DNA from: Methylococcaceae bacterium
Lineage (GTDB): Bacteria > Pseudomonadota > Gammaproteobacteria > Methylococcales > Methylococcaceae
Length of the DNA stretch: 14,541 bases
NCBI GenBank assembly: GCA_012026715.1
Contig: VEPB01000134.1
Span: 1 to 14,541, forward strand
Direction: 5' to 3'
Part shown: positions 1-8,772 of the stretch, piece after piece
How the letters are laid out: each line of letters begins with the position of its first letter
Position numbering within the stretch: position 1 is the first letter of the stretch
Position numbers and translations under genes: made by a program
The notes under the pieces: model-generated
The model's input: the letters and a program-made list of their open reading frames with translations, nothing else
Told to the model about the DNA's origin: nothing
Database searches by the model: none

Positions 1-1092
<1,092 letters not shown>

Positions 1093-1110
1093 GCGCGGTT
1101 CCGTCCGTCG

Positions 1111-1701
1111 ATGTGGCGAAGGTTGGCGGTGGTCGCCCTGCTGGGCTTCGGCTTCTGGAAGGGCTGGAGCGGCGGGCCAATCGAGCGTCCGCCGGGGGAA
1201 TTGGCCCCCGATGAACCGGAGCAGACCGAGGTCGCGGACCTGCCGCCCTTCGAACACCAGGGGTTCCGCATCACGCCGCTGGCGGAATTCCGGATCGAGG
1301 CGAGGGTACTGGGGGTGGAACGCTACCGCTTCGGGCGGGAGGCGCAACTGTCGCCCATCGATCTGGCGCTGGGCTGGGGACCCATGTCCGACAGCGCGGT
1401 GCTGGGTCGGCTCGACATCTCCCAAAGCAATCGCTTCTACCACTACTACTGGAAGGATGAACCGCCCATTCCGCCGCCCGCCATCGTGCGCAGCAGCGCC
1501 AACATGCACCTGATTCCGGCAGCCGCCGACATCGAGCGACGGCTGGAGCGGTTGCGGCCCGGCAGTCTGGTGGTTCTGAGGGGCAAACTGGTGCAGGCCG
1601 AAGCCGGGGATGGCTGGAATTGGCGCAGTTCGCTATCGCGCGAGGACAGCGGTGCCGGTGCCTGCGAACTGGTCTGGGTGGACGAGGCGGTGGAACAATA
1701 G
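1111..1701 (+). CDS. membrane-anchored protein of unknown function, 196 aa
   Basis: I cannot name this protein. Residues about 4-17 (RLAVVALLGFGFWKG) form one hydrophobic segment that suits an inner-membrane anchor or uncleaved signal, followed by a Pro/Glu-rich linker (about 23-45) and a soluble domain of about 150 residues. The soluble part has dense, conserved-looking wording: LALGWGPMSDSAVL near residues 85-98, SANMHLIPAAADIERRL near 130-146, and SLSREDSGAGACELVWV close to the C-terminus with the only cysteine. The phrase RPGSLVVLRGKLV suggests a small beta-barrel (OB-like) strand, but that is a guess. No clear Shine-Dalgarno precedes the ATG, which lies 18 bases after gpmI, so readthrough from gpmI is likely. 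Codon use matches the neighbours. It looks like a real conserved gene of unknown role at the inner membrane, facing the periplasm if the N-terminus is cytoplasmic. Confidence 0.85.
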   Translation: MWRRLAVVALLGFGFWKGWSGGPIERPPGELAPDEPEQTEVADLPPFEHQGFRITPLAEFRIEARVLGVERYRFGREAQLSPIDLALGWGPMSDSAVLGRLDISQSNRFYHYYWKDEPPIPPPAIVRSSANMHLIPAAADIERRLERLRPGSLVVLRGKLVQAEAGDGWNWRSSLSREDSGAGACELVWVDEAVEQ

Positions 1702-1858
1702 CCGGATTTCTCGCCTGTTTGCCGGCCGTGGCTACAAATTCGTCCGATTAAACTAGACTAGGGAAGTTTTCAAACACGGCATCGGCACCCGCCCGGCCTC
1801 TCGCCGCGGTCGCGTTCAACGCCTTGGCGGCTTCAGCGGATTGGCCGGATACTCGGAC

Positions 1859-1863
1859 GGAGG
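1859..1863 (+). promoter_or_regulatory. ribosome binding site that fixes the start of the LysM gene
   Basis: GGAGG lies 10 bases before ATG 1874, whereas the in-frame TTG at 1841 has no such site. The ATG start also places a clean signal peptide at the very N-terminus. The 1702-1858 gap upstream holds an A/T-rich patch around 1736-1760 (TAAACT at 1749-1754, TAGACT at 1754-1759) that could contain a promoter, but I find no convincing -35 box. Confidence 0.7.
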
Positions 1864-1873
1864 ATACCCCCCC

Positions 1874-2929
1874 ATGACATCGCGGATTTTGATCGCCCTT
1901 CTTTGGCTTGCCGCCGCCGGCCTCGCCACTGCGGAGGAAATCGAACTAAACCCCAACCATCCGGAAAGCTACACGGTGGTCAAAGGCGACACCCTGTGGG
2001 ACATTTCCGGGCGCTTTCTCGCCCATCCCTGGCAGTGGCCCCAGATCTGGCACGAAAACCCGCAGATCGCCAACCCGCACTGGATTTATCCCGGTGATGT
2101 GCTGACCCTGACCTACGTCAACGGCAAGCCGCGGCTGACCGTGGGACGGCCTTCGGAGGTACGGCTGTCGCCGCAGATCCGGATCAATCCGGAGGATCAG
2201 GCGGTTCCCACCATACCGGTCAATGCCATCCAGCAGTTCCTGTCCAAACCCAAGGTGGTCGAAGCCGGAGAAATGGAGGCATCCCCCTATATCGTCGCCT
2301 TTCCCGATGACCGCATCGTGGCCGGTGCCGGCGACCGCGCCTACATCCGCGGATTGCCCAACAGCAAGGCGGTCGGCCTGATGGTTTACCGGACCGGGCC
2401 GGCTCTCAAGGACGGCGAGACCGGCGAAGTCCTCGGCTATGAAGCGCTCTACGTCGCCGCCGCCGATTACCTCCGTCCCGGCGATCCCGCCACCGTGGCG
2501 TTGACCCAGAGCCAGCGGGAAGTGCTGATCGGCGACCGGCTGCTGCCCATCGAGGAGGAAAAGGTGACCATGCATTATGTGCCGCACCCGCCCAAGACCG
2601 AGGTGCACGGCCACATCATCGGCATGGTGGACGGGGTGACCCAGATCGGCCAGTACCAGATCGTGGTCATCGACCGCGGCCTGGCCGACGGCATCGACGA
2701 GGGCACCGTGCTGGACGTGAACCAGAGCGGCTGCACCCGGGCGGTGATGGGCGACAGCAACTGCATGATCCGGGACCGGGTCAGCTCCAAGCCGGACGAG
2801 AAGGTTTCGTTGCCCGAGGAAAAGGCGGGCTCCCTGCTGATCTTCAAACCCTACCAGCGGATCAGCTACGGATTGGTGATGGAAGCCACCCGGCCGCTGC
2901 ACGTGCTGGATTCTGCGCAAACCCCTTAA
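1874..2929 (+). CDS. tsaP: secreted LysM peptidoglycan-binding protein, TsaP-like (type IV pilus secretin-associated)
   Basis: The predicted protein has 351 residues. An N-terminal signal peptide (about 1-20, cleavage likely after ATA) is followed by a LysM domain at about 31-80, with YTVVKGDTLWDIS and an IYPGDVLTL end, and then about 270 residues of mixed beta-rich sequence. LysM binds peptidoglycan glycan, so the protein should act in the periplasm. The context (LysM protein directly upstream of dprA) and the text around PWQWPQIW match TsaP, which in Pseudomonas, Neisseria and Myxococcus tethers the PilQ secretin to peptidoglycan. That identification is from family knowledge and was not tested by alignment. 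Cys287 and Cys297 could form a disulfide in the C-terminal domain. The start is set by the GGAGG site. dprA begins 5 bases after the stop, so the two genes are surely cotranscribed. No pilus gene is visible here, so a general cell-wall role is the alternative. Confidence 0.85.
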   Translation: MTSRILIALLWLAAAGLATAEEIELNPNHPESYTVVKGDTLWDISGRFLAHPWQWPQIWHENPQIANPHWIYPGDVLTLTYVNGKPRLTVGRPSEVRLSPQIRINPEDQAVPTIPVNAIQQFLSKPKVVEAGEMEASPYIVAFPDDRIVAGAGDRAYIRGLPNSKAVGLMVYRTGPALKDGETGEVLGYEALYVAAADYLRPGDPATVALTQSQREVLIGDRLLPIEEEKVTMHYVPHPPKTEVHGHIIGMVDGVTQIGQYQIVVIDRGLADGIDEGTVLDVNQSGCTRAVMGDSNCMIRDRVSSKPDEKVSLPEEKAGSLLIFKPYQRISYGLVMEATRPLHVLDSAQTP

Positions 2930-2934
2930 CACCC

Positions 2935-4032
2935 TTGTTCCAGGAATCGGCGCTCCGGCCATGGCTGGCTCTGGTTCGGGTTCCCGGAGTGGGAGCCCGA
3001 ACTTTTCTCAGGCTGATACAGCTCTGTGGTACCCCTGAAGCAGTCTTCGCGCTTGGCCCGGACGGATCTCGACGGCTCGGGCTCAAGCCCGCCGTTGCCG
3101 ATGCGCTCGCCCACCCGGACTGGGACGGCGTAAGCCGCGATCTGGAATGGCTGGCGCAGTCCGGCGGCGATTGCCTGACCCTGAACGATCCCCGCTATCC
3201 ACCACAACTCAAGGAAATCGCCGACCCGCCACCGGTATTGTTCGTGCTGGGAGACCGCGCAGCGCTGGCGGGGCCGCAGCTGGCCATGGTGGGCAGCCGC
3301 AATCCTTCCGCCAGCGGCCGAGACCTGGCTCAGGCATTCGCCAAGGAATTGGCGCAGCGGGGCCTCGGGGTCACCAGCGGGCTCGCCCTGGGAATCGACG
3401 CAGCCGCCCACCGCGGCGCCTTGTCCGGCGGCGGGGTCACCCTGGCGGTGGCCGGTACCGGCCTGGATCAGGTTTATCCGGCTCGTCACCGGCAATTGCA
3501 GGAGGACATCGTGGCCAGCGGCGGCGCGGTGGTATCCGAGTTCCCGACGGGCATCACCCCCATGGCAGCCAATTTCCCTCGCCGCAACCGCATCATCAGC
3601 GGCTTGAGCTTGGGGACGCTGGTGGTGGAGGCGGCGCTCCGCAGCGGTTCGCTGATCACCGCGCGGATGGCGCTGGAGCAGAACCGGGAGGTGTTTGCCA
3701 TCCCCGGATCCATCCACAATCCCTTGGCGCGGGGTTGCAATGCCTTGATTCGCGAGGGCGCAAAATTGGTGGAGACTGTCGCCGACATCCTGGAGGAACT
3801 CGGCCTGCCGCGCGGGGGGGAAACCCTGAAAACGAAGGGGAATAACCTCAGCCCGGCGATCGATGCGGAACAGTTGGAGGTCTTGAAATGTGTTGCCTAC
3901 GACCCAACCTCCGTGGATACTCTAGTGGCAGCGACAGGAAAATCACCGGAGATCGTTTCCTCTCTGCTGCTGATGTTGGAACTCCAGGGACAGGTGATTT
4001 CCCTTAGCGGAGGCTATTACAGCAGGACTTAG
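2935..4032 (+). CDS. dprA: DNA-processing protein DprA (Smf)
   Basis: DprA binds incoming single-stranded DNA in the cytoplasm and loads RecA onto it during natural transformation. The 365-residue product has the full family layout: an N-terminal helical SAM-like part (about 10-70, with VRVPGVGARTFLRLIQ), a Rossmann-like core (about 110-285) with GSRNPS at 120-125, TSGLALGIDAAAHRGAL, AGTGLDQVYPARH, SEFPTGI, FPRRNRIISGLS and the GSLITA stretch, and a C-terminal winged-helix segment (about 310-365). The first start codon after the upstream in-frame stop is the TTG at 2935; no clear Shine-Dalgarno precedes it, and translation may be coupled to the LysM gene 5 bases upstream. It is full length with no disruption. 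Its position after a TsaP-like gene fits a link between pili and DNA uptake, although dprA is also conserved in species not known to be competent. Confidence 0.95.
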   Translation: MFQESALRPWLALVRVPGVGARTFLRLIQLCGTPEAVFALGPDGSRRLGLKPAVADALAHPDWDGVSRDLEWLAQSGGDCLTLNDPRYPPQLKEIADPPPVLFVLGDRAALAGPQLAMVGSRNPSASGRDLAQAFAKELAQRGLGVTSGLALGIDAAAHRGALSGGGVTLAVAGTGLDQVYPARHRQLQEDIVASGGAVVSEFPTGITPMAANFPRRNRIISGLSLGTLVVEAALRSGSLITARMALEQNREVFAIPGSIHNPLARGCNALIREGAKLVETVADILEELGLPRGGETLKTKGNNLSPAIDAEQLEVLKCVAYDPTSVDTLVAATGKSPEIVSSLLLMLELQGQVISLSGGYYSRT

Positions 4033-4069
4033 GCTGACCTCCCACGCTCCGGTACCGGCAGAGAAGAGA

Positions 4070-4537
4070 ATGAAAGAAAACGTGTTCGATGTGTTGATCT
4101 ACCTGTTTGAAAATTATCTGGACGGCGAAGCCGTACCGACGCCGGACCCGGATGCTATCCGCACCGAACTCGTGGAAGCGGGATTTCCCCAGCCCGAAGT
4201 CAACAAGGCTTTCGACTGGCTGGAATCCCTCACCGAGCAGCAGCCCATCGAAGCCGCCAGCCTGCCGGCTTTCCGGGTGTTTTCCGAGCAGGAATGCGCC
4301 AAGCTGGATACCGATTGCCGCGGCCTGCTGATGTTTCTGGAACAGAGCAATATCCTGACGCCTGCCAGCCGGGAGCTGGTGATTGACCGGGTGATGGCCC
4401 TCAACGAGGAAACCATTTCCCTGGAGAACCTCAAATGGATCGTGCTGATGGTGCTGTTCAGCCAGCCCAACGAAGAGGTGGCGTTCGCCCGCATGGAGAA
4501 CCTGGTATACGAGACGATACCGGGTTACATGCACTGA
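4070..4537 (+). CDS. smg: Smg family protein (DUF494)
   Basis: This 155-residue protein matches the Smg/DUF494 family, which sits beside dprA/smf in many gammaproteobacteria and has no established biochemical role. The start MKENVFDVLIYLFENYLDG and the internal FRVFSEQECAKLD (about 67-79) are typical of the family. It is acidic, mostly helical, and has no signal peptide or membrane segment, so it should be cytoplasmic. The ATG lies 37 bases after the dprA stop behind a purine-rich GAGAAGAG that can serve as ribosome binding site. It probably belongs to the dprA transcript. A short GC-rich hairpin follows the stop. Nothing is unusual in its length or composition. Confidence 0.93.
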   Translation: MKENVFDVLIYLFENYLDGEAVPTPDPDAIRTELVEAGFPQPEVNKAFDWLESLTEQQPIEAASLPAFRVFSEQECAKLDTDCRGLLMFLEQSNILTPASRELVIDRVMALNEETISLENLKWIVLMVLFSQPNEEVAFARMENLVYETIPGYMH

Positions 4538-4540
4538 TCC

Positions 4541-4555
4541 GGCGGTTGGACCGCC
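4541..4555 (+). terminator. GC-rich hairpin between smg and topA (weak terminator or attenuator)
   Basis: GGCGGT-TGG-ACCGCC forms a perfect 6-bp stem with a 3-base loop, 3 bases after the smg stop. The following bases (ATCTGTCGTCTTCC) are only moderately T-rich, without the run of T expected of a strong intrinsic terminator. It may reduce readthrough into topA or protect the mRNA end; a chance hairpin is possible. Confidence 0.35.
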
Positions 4556-4586
4556 ATCTGTCGTCTTCCGTCCCGTTCCGATCTCC

Positions 4587-6890
4587 ATGACCCATAACCT
4601 CGTCATCGTCGAGTCTCCCGCCAAGGCTAAAACCATCGAAAAATACCTGGGAAAGGATTTCCAGGTCTACGCATCCTACGGCCATGTGCGGGATCTGATT
4701 CCCAAAGAAGGCGCGGTCGATCCCGAGCACGACTTCACCATGAAGTACGAGGTGATCGACAAGAACCAGAAGCATGTCCAGGCCATCGCCAACGCAGCCA
4801 AGAAGGCCGACGCCCTCTATCTGGCGACCGACCCGGACCGCGAGGGCGAGGCCATATCCTGGCATTTGTACGAAATCCTCAAGGAAAAGAAGCTGCTGAA
4901 GGACATGCCCGTGCACCGGGTAGTGTTTCACGAGATCACCAAGCGGGCGATTACCGAGGCCATCGCCCAGCCCTCCCGGTTGTCAGAAGACCTCATCAAC
5001 GCCCAGCAGGCGCGCCGGGCGCTGGATTACCTGGTGGGCTTCAAGCTGTCGCCGCTGCTGTGGAAGAAGATCCGCCGGGGGCTTTCCGCCGGTCGGGTGC
5101 AGAGTCCCGCGCTGCGCATGATCGTCGAGCGCGAGCTGGAAATCGAAGCCTTCAAGACCCAGGAATACTGGACCATCGAAGCCGCGACACGCGCCGAAAA
5201 GCAGGCTTTCAAGGCCCGTCTCACCCACTACCGCGACGACAAGCTCGAACAGTTTTCCATCACCGACGAGGCCCAGGCTACCGCCGTAAGGGAAGATCTG
5301 CTGAAACAGTCCGGTGGCCAGCTGGAGGTGCTCAAGGTCGAGGAGAAGGAGCGCAAGCGCAACCCGGCCGCGCCGTTTACCACCTCGACCCTGCAGCAGG
5401 AGGCGGCCCGCAAGTTGGGCTTCACCACCCGCCGCACCATGACCGTGGCCCAGCAGTTGTACGAGGGCATCGATCTGGGCGGCGAGAGCGTCGGCTTGAT
5501 CAGCTACATGCGTACCGACTCGGTCAATCTGGCCAACGAGGCCATCGCCGAAATCCGCGAGCTGATCGCCAGCCGTTTCGGCAAGGACAATGTGCCGGCC
5601 GAGCCGCGCATCTACAAGACCAAGAGCAAGAACGCCCAGGAGGCCCACGAGGCGATCCGCCCGACCTCGGTGCAGCGCAGCCCCGAGTCGGTCAAGAACC
5701 ACCTGACGCCGGACCAGTTCAAGCTCTACACCCTGATCTGGAAGCGCACCGTGGCCTGCCAGATGATCCACGCCACCATCGGCACGGTGGCAGTCGATCT
5801 GGGCTGCGGCAAGGGCAACGTCTTCCGCGCCAACGGCTCCACCGTCATCAACCCCGGCTTCATGGCGGTCTATCTGGAAGGCCAGGACGACGGGGCCGCC
5901 TCCGACGACGAGGAGACCTATCTCCCGCCGGTGCGGGTGGGGCAGCAACTGACGCTGGAACAGATCATCACCGGCCAGCACTTTACCGAGCCGCCGCCCC
6001 GCTACACCGAGGCCAGCCTGGTGAAGGCGTTGGAGGAATACGGTATCGGCCGGCCTTCGACCTATGCCTCCATCATCTCCACCCTGCAGCAGCGCCAGTA
6101 CGTGTCGCTGGAGACCAAGCGGTTCTTCCCCACCGACGTGGGCCGCATCGTCAACAAGTTTCTGACCGAACACTTCACCCAGTACGTGGATTACAACTTC
6201 ACGGCCAACCTGGAGGACGACCTCGACGCGGTGTCGCGCGGCGAAAAGGCCTGGGTGCCGCTGATGCGGGAATTCTGGGGGCCATTCCATTCCCTCATCG
6301 AAGAAAAGGACGGCAGCCTCAAGCGTGCCGACGTGACCCACGAGGCCATCGAGGAGGCCTGCCCCAGTTGCGGCGGCCAGCTGTCGATCCGGCTCGGGCG
6401 CAATGGCCGCTTCATCGGCTGCAACAACTATCCCACCTGCAAGTACACCCGTAACCTGAGTGGCGACGCCCAGCCGGCGGAGCCGGAGATCGCGGAGGGC
6501 CGCCACTGCCCCAAGTGCAATTCGCCCCTGGTCATCAACTCCGGCCGTTTCGGCAAGTTCCTGGGCTGCAGCGGCTATCCGACCTGCAAACACATCGAGC
6601 CCCTGGAAAAGCCGGAAGATACCGGGGCCGATTGCCCGGTCTGCCACAAGGGGACACTGATCAAGCGCAAGTCGCGCTTCGGCAAGCTGTTCTATTCCTG
6701 CTCGACCTATCCCGCCTGCTCCTACGCGGTGTGGAATCCGCCCCTGGCCGAGCCCTGCCCCAGCTGCGGCTGGCCCCTGCTCACCATCAAGACCACCAAG
6801 CGGCGCGGTACCGAGAAGGTCTGCCCGCAAAAGGAGTGTGGCTACGCCGCTCCATACGAGGGCGAGGTTCCGGCGGCGCTGGCCGGTTGA
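4587..6890 (+). CDS. topA: DNA topoisomerase I (type IA) with four C-terminal zinc ribbons
   Basis: TopA relaxes negative supercoils by cutting one strand and passing the other through. The 767-residue product starts with a Toprim domain carrying the catalytic Glu9 of IVESPAKAKTIEKYLG and the acidic triad Asp82, Asp84 and Glu86 of DPDREGEA. The nucleophile is Tyr307 in ISYMRTDS. The basic stretch near GLSAGRVQSPALR and the segment EEYGIGRPSTYA are also family-typical. After about residue 590 come four Cys4-type units: CPSCGG..GCNNYPTC, CPKCNS..GCSGYPTC, CPVCHK..SCSTYPAC and CPSCGW..CPQKECGY. It is shorter than E. coli TopA (865 aa) but looks complete. The ATG start gives MTHNLVIVESPAKAKT, normal for the family, though no good Shine-Dalgarno is seen. 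tsaC follows 9 bases after the stop, suggesting shared transcription. Confidence 0.97.
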   Translation: MTHNLVIVESPAKAKTIEKYLGKDFQVYASYGHVRDLIPKEGAVDPEHDFTMKYEVIDKNQKHVQAIANAAKKADALYLATDPDREGEAISWHLYEILKEKKLLKDMPVHRVVFHEITKRAITEAIAQPSRLSEDLINAQQARRALDYLVGFKLSPLLWKKIRRGLSAGRVQSPALRMIVERELEIEAFKTQEYWTIEAATRAEKQAFKARLTHYRDDKLEQFSITDEAQATAVREDLLKQSGGQLEVLKVEEKERKRNPAAPFTTSTLQQEAARKLGFTTRRTMTVAQQLYEGIDLGGESVGLISYMRTDSVNLANEAIAEIRELIASRFGKDNVPAEPRIYKTKSKNAQEAHEAIRPTSVQRSPESVKNHLTPDQFKLYTLIWKRTVACQMIHATIGTVAVDLGCGKGNVFRANGSTVINPGFMAVYLEGQDDGAASDDEETYLPPVRVGQQLTLEQIITGQHFTEPPPRYTEASLVKALEEYGIGRPSTYASIISTLQQRQYVSLETKRFFPTDVGRIVNKFLTEHFTQYVDYNFTANLEDDLDAVSRGEKAWVPLMREFWGPFHSLIEEKDGSLKRADVTHEAIEEACPSCGGQLSIRLGRNGRFIGCNNYPTCKYTRNLSGDAQPAEPEIAEGRHCPKCNSPLVINSGRFGKFLGCSGYPTCKHIEPLEKPEDTGADCPVCHKGTLIKRKSRFGKLFYSCSTYPACSYAVWNPPLAEPCPSCGWPLLTIKTTKRRGTEKVCPQKECGYAAPYEGEVPAALAG

Positions 6891-6899
6891 TCCGGCACG

Positions 6900-7457
6900 A
6901 TGGCTGTTCCCTCCCGGTTCCGGCTCCGCCGGGCTGCCCGCTGGCTGGGCCGAGGCGAAATCGTGGCCTATCCCACCGAAGCGGTCTATGGATTGGGCTG
7001 CGACCCGTTCAACGGGGAGGCCGTGGAGCGGCTGATGGATTTGAAGGGCAGGCCTCGGGGCAAGGTTTTCATCCTGATCGCAGCGGACTTTCAGGACATC
7101 GCAAGCCTGGTGGCGCCGATCAGCGAAAGCCAGCGGCTCGACTTGGAGAAATCCTGGCCCGGGCCGGTCACCTGGGTTATGCCGGCGGCCGCTGGCGTCC
7201 CCCGCTGGTTGACCGGCGGCGGCCGCACCCTCGCTGTGCGGGTGACCGCCCATCCGCTGGCCGCTGCCCTATGCCGGGCGTTCGGCGGCGCCCTCGTGTC
7301 CACCAGCGCCAATCCCGCCGGCTTGCCGCCGGCGCGGACCCCGGTGAAAGTTCGGGACTACTTCGGCTCTAACGCTCACCTGCTTTCCGGTAGCCTGGGC
7401 CAGACCGGCAAACCGACGCCGATCTTCGATCTTCAAACCGGAGCGCGGCTGCGATGA
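6900..7457 (+). CDS. tsaC: L-threonylcarbamoyladenylate synthase TsaC (YrdC family)
   Basis: TsaC makes threonylcarbamoyl-AMP from threonine, bicarbonate and ATP, the first step of the universal t6A37 tRNA modification. The 185-residue protein is the short, single-domain TsaC form (no Sua5 extension). Visible motifs are VAYPTEAVYGLGCDP near residues 22-36, the substrate-binding KGRPRGK segment starting at Lys49, WPGPVTWVMPA, and STSAN at 134-138. It matches E. coli TsaC in length and wording. It begins 9 bases after the topA stop, with no obvious Shine-Dalgarno, which suggests coupling to topA. The neighbourhood dprA-smg-(topA)-tsaC parallels the E. coli smf-smg-yrdD-tsaC order. The C-terminus is intact, and tsaC converges with the small minus-strand frame 38 bases downstream. 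Confidence 0.96.
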   Translation: MAVPSRFRLRRAARWLGRGEIVAYPTEAVYGLGCDPFNGEAVERLMDLKGRPRGKVFILIAADFQDIASLVAPISESQRLDLEKSWPGPVTWVMPAAAGVPRWLTGGGRTLAVRVTAHPLAAALCRAFGGALVSTSANPAGLPPARTPVKVRDYFGSNAHLLSGSLGQTGKPTPIFDLQTGARLR

Positions 7458-7495
7458 TGGAATCCGAGGGAAGCGCCGAATAAGTCAGCGGGGCC

Positions 7496-7855
7496 CTAGA
7501 GCTTGAGGGCGGTATCGTTATCCCGGTTGAGCACCCAGACGCTGATTCCGTCGAAAGCCAAGGCCGCAGGGCTGGTACCCGCCGACCACGACCGAATCGG
7601 GATTCCGTCCGTCATCCGCAACTGGATGACGTCGTAGAACGGGTGCAGGCTGGAGTAATTCCAGGCCGCTGCGTATTCCTGGTCGGCTATCCTGCTGCGA
7701 TCGCCGATTTCCGAAACATCCACGAATTCCCGTTTCTCGGGCTTCTTGTCGTCCGGAACGATATAACCGGAATAATCCGGGTCTTGCTGGATTCCAGGCC
7801 GTTGGTGCCCCAGGCGCTGGAGGCGATCTTCCTCGTCGGAATGACCCGCCATCAT
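7496..7855 (-). pseudogene. small frame ending in one beta-propeller-like repeat; probable gene remnant
   Basis: I do not recognise the full 119-residue product. Its last 28 residues, AGTSPAALAFDGISVWVLNRD followed by NDTALKL, read like one blade of a YncE/NHL-type beta-propeller (family wording: SPAALAFDG..VWVAN...NTVTKL). The rest (for example GYIVPDDKKPEKREFVDV and YAAAWNYSSLHPFYDVIQL) reads like natural protein. A propeller needs several blades, so one blade that stops at the repeat end suggests a decayed fragment. Against simple decay, the frame has an AGGAAG-like site (plus-strand 7867-7872) 11 bases before its ATG and an in-frame stop just before that site, so it could be expressed as a small protein. 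There is no signal peptide. Outside this frame, 7458-7495 and 7856-8043 hold no gene I can support. Confidence 0.4.
7610..7631. repeat. perfect 8-bp inverted repeat (hairpin)
   Basis: CGTCATCC-GCAACT-GGATGACG is a perfect 8-bp stem with a 6-base loop inside the minus-strand remnant. No T-run follows on either strand, so an intrinsic terminator is unlikely. A second short palindrome, CTGGA-GTAAT-TCCAG, lies at 7650-7664. These may be chance structures or remnants of a mobile sequence. Confidence 0.35.
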
Positions 7856-7986
7856 CAGAAGGTTCGCTTCCTAACGCACGATCTGACGCCGGCAAACGGA
7901 ATGTCCGCGGAGCATTGTGCGATCCGGAAAACCGATGGGGGGCCCGAGCCGGCCTCGCGTCTTAACTTTCCCCACCCCACGGCAGT

Positions 7987-7995
7987 TGATAGAAT
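7987..7995 (+). promoter_or_regulatory. probable extended -10 promoter element of phoU
   Basis: TGATAGAAT reads as an extended -10 (TG, one base, then TAGAAT with 5 of 6 matches to TATAAT), 49 bases before the phoU ATG. A weak TTTCCC at 7967-7972 sits at a 17-base spacing; extended -10 promoters tolerate a poor -35. I see no Pho-box repeats (CTGTCAT-like), so control by PhoB is not supported. The sequence is A/T-rich within a GC-rich gap. Confidence 0.4.
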
Positions 7996-8043
7996 TCCGG
8001 ATCGCTCAAGCGCCGAGACCGAGTCACCTGCAGCTGTTTACCC

Positions 8044-8772
8044 ATGGCCAACTTCACCGATCGCGAAAACACGCATCAGCACATCTCCAAGCAGTATGAC
8101 AATCAGCTGCTGGACATTCGCAGCCGCGTGCTGGCTTTGGGTGGACTGGTGGAGGAGCAGATCGAGGCGGCGGTGCGGTCGCTGGTGGATTGCGACGTGG
8201 ATCGCGCCCGCCAGGTCATCACCGACGATTACAAGGTCAACTCGCTGGAAGTCTCGATCGACGACGAATGCACGCAGATTCTCGCCTTGCGCCAGCCCAC
8301 CGCCCGCGACCTGCGGCTGGTGGTGGCTGTGATCAAGACCATCACCGACCTGGAGCGGATCGGCGACGAGGCCAAACGCATCGCCCGCCACGCGGTGGAC
8401 CTGTCGGCCCACATGCCCAAGAAAAACCAGCTGACCGAGCTGGAACATCTGGCGGCCCATGTGCGGGGGCTGTTGCGGGAATCCCTCGACGCCTTCGCCC
8501 GGATGGACGTCGATGCGGCCTTGCGGGTGGTCCAGGACGACCGTCAGGTGGATCGGGAGTACGAAGCCATCATGCGCCAGCAGATCACCTATATGATGGA
8601 GGATGCCCGCTCCATCCCGGTGTGCCTGGACATCATGTGGTCGGCCCGTTCGCTGGAACGGATCGGCGACCGGTCCTGCAACATCTGCGAGTACGTGGTG
8701 TATTGCACCAAGGGCAAGAACATCCGCCACATCAGCATCGAACAGGTGGAGCTGGATCTCCGCGAAGACTGA
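8044..8772 (+). CDS. phoU: phosphate transport system regulatory protein PhoU
   Basis: PhoU is a cytoplasmic, metal-binding regulator that keeps the PhoR/PhoB response off when phosphate is sufficient and modulates Pst uptake. The 242 residues match the family length (E. coli 241) and show the two repeated three-helix bundles, each with its metal-binding helix: DLERIGDEAKRIARHAV around 102-118 and SLERIGDRSCNICEYVV around 203-219. The N-terminus (QYDNQLLDIRSRVLALGGLVEEQI) is also typical. No clear Shine-Dalgarno precedes the ATG. Unlike the common pstSCAB-phoU arrangement, no pst gene lies beside it; the upstream neighbour is a minus-strand remnant and the downstream gene is bamA, 77 bases on. 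It is probably transcribed from its own promoter near 7990. Confidence 0.96.
   Translation: MANFTDRENTHQHISKQYDNQLLDIRSRVLALGGLVEEQIEAAVRSLVDCDVDRARQVITDDYKVNSLEVSIDDECTQILALRQPTARDLRLVVAVIKTITDLERIGDEAKRIARHAVDLSAHMPKKNQLTELEHLAAHVRGLLRESLDAFARMDVDAALRVVQDDRQVDREYEAIMRQQITYMMEDARSIPVCLDIMWSARSLERIGDRSCNICEYVVYCTKGKNIRHISIEQVELDLRED

Noticed and set aside
1841..1873. TTG start extending the LysM protein by 11 residues
   Set aside because: ATG 1874 has GGAGG at good spacing and begins a proper signal peptide.
4983..7253. 756-codon open frame on the minus strand opposite topA and tsaC
   Set aside because: Antisense shadow of topA, low-complexity and without motifs.
7643..8332. plus-strand frame running from the remnant into phoU
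   Set aside because: Its second half is out-of-frame phoU and its first half is the complement of the more protein-like minus-strand frame.
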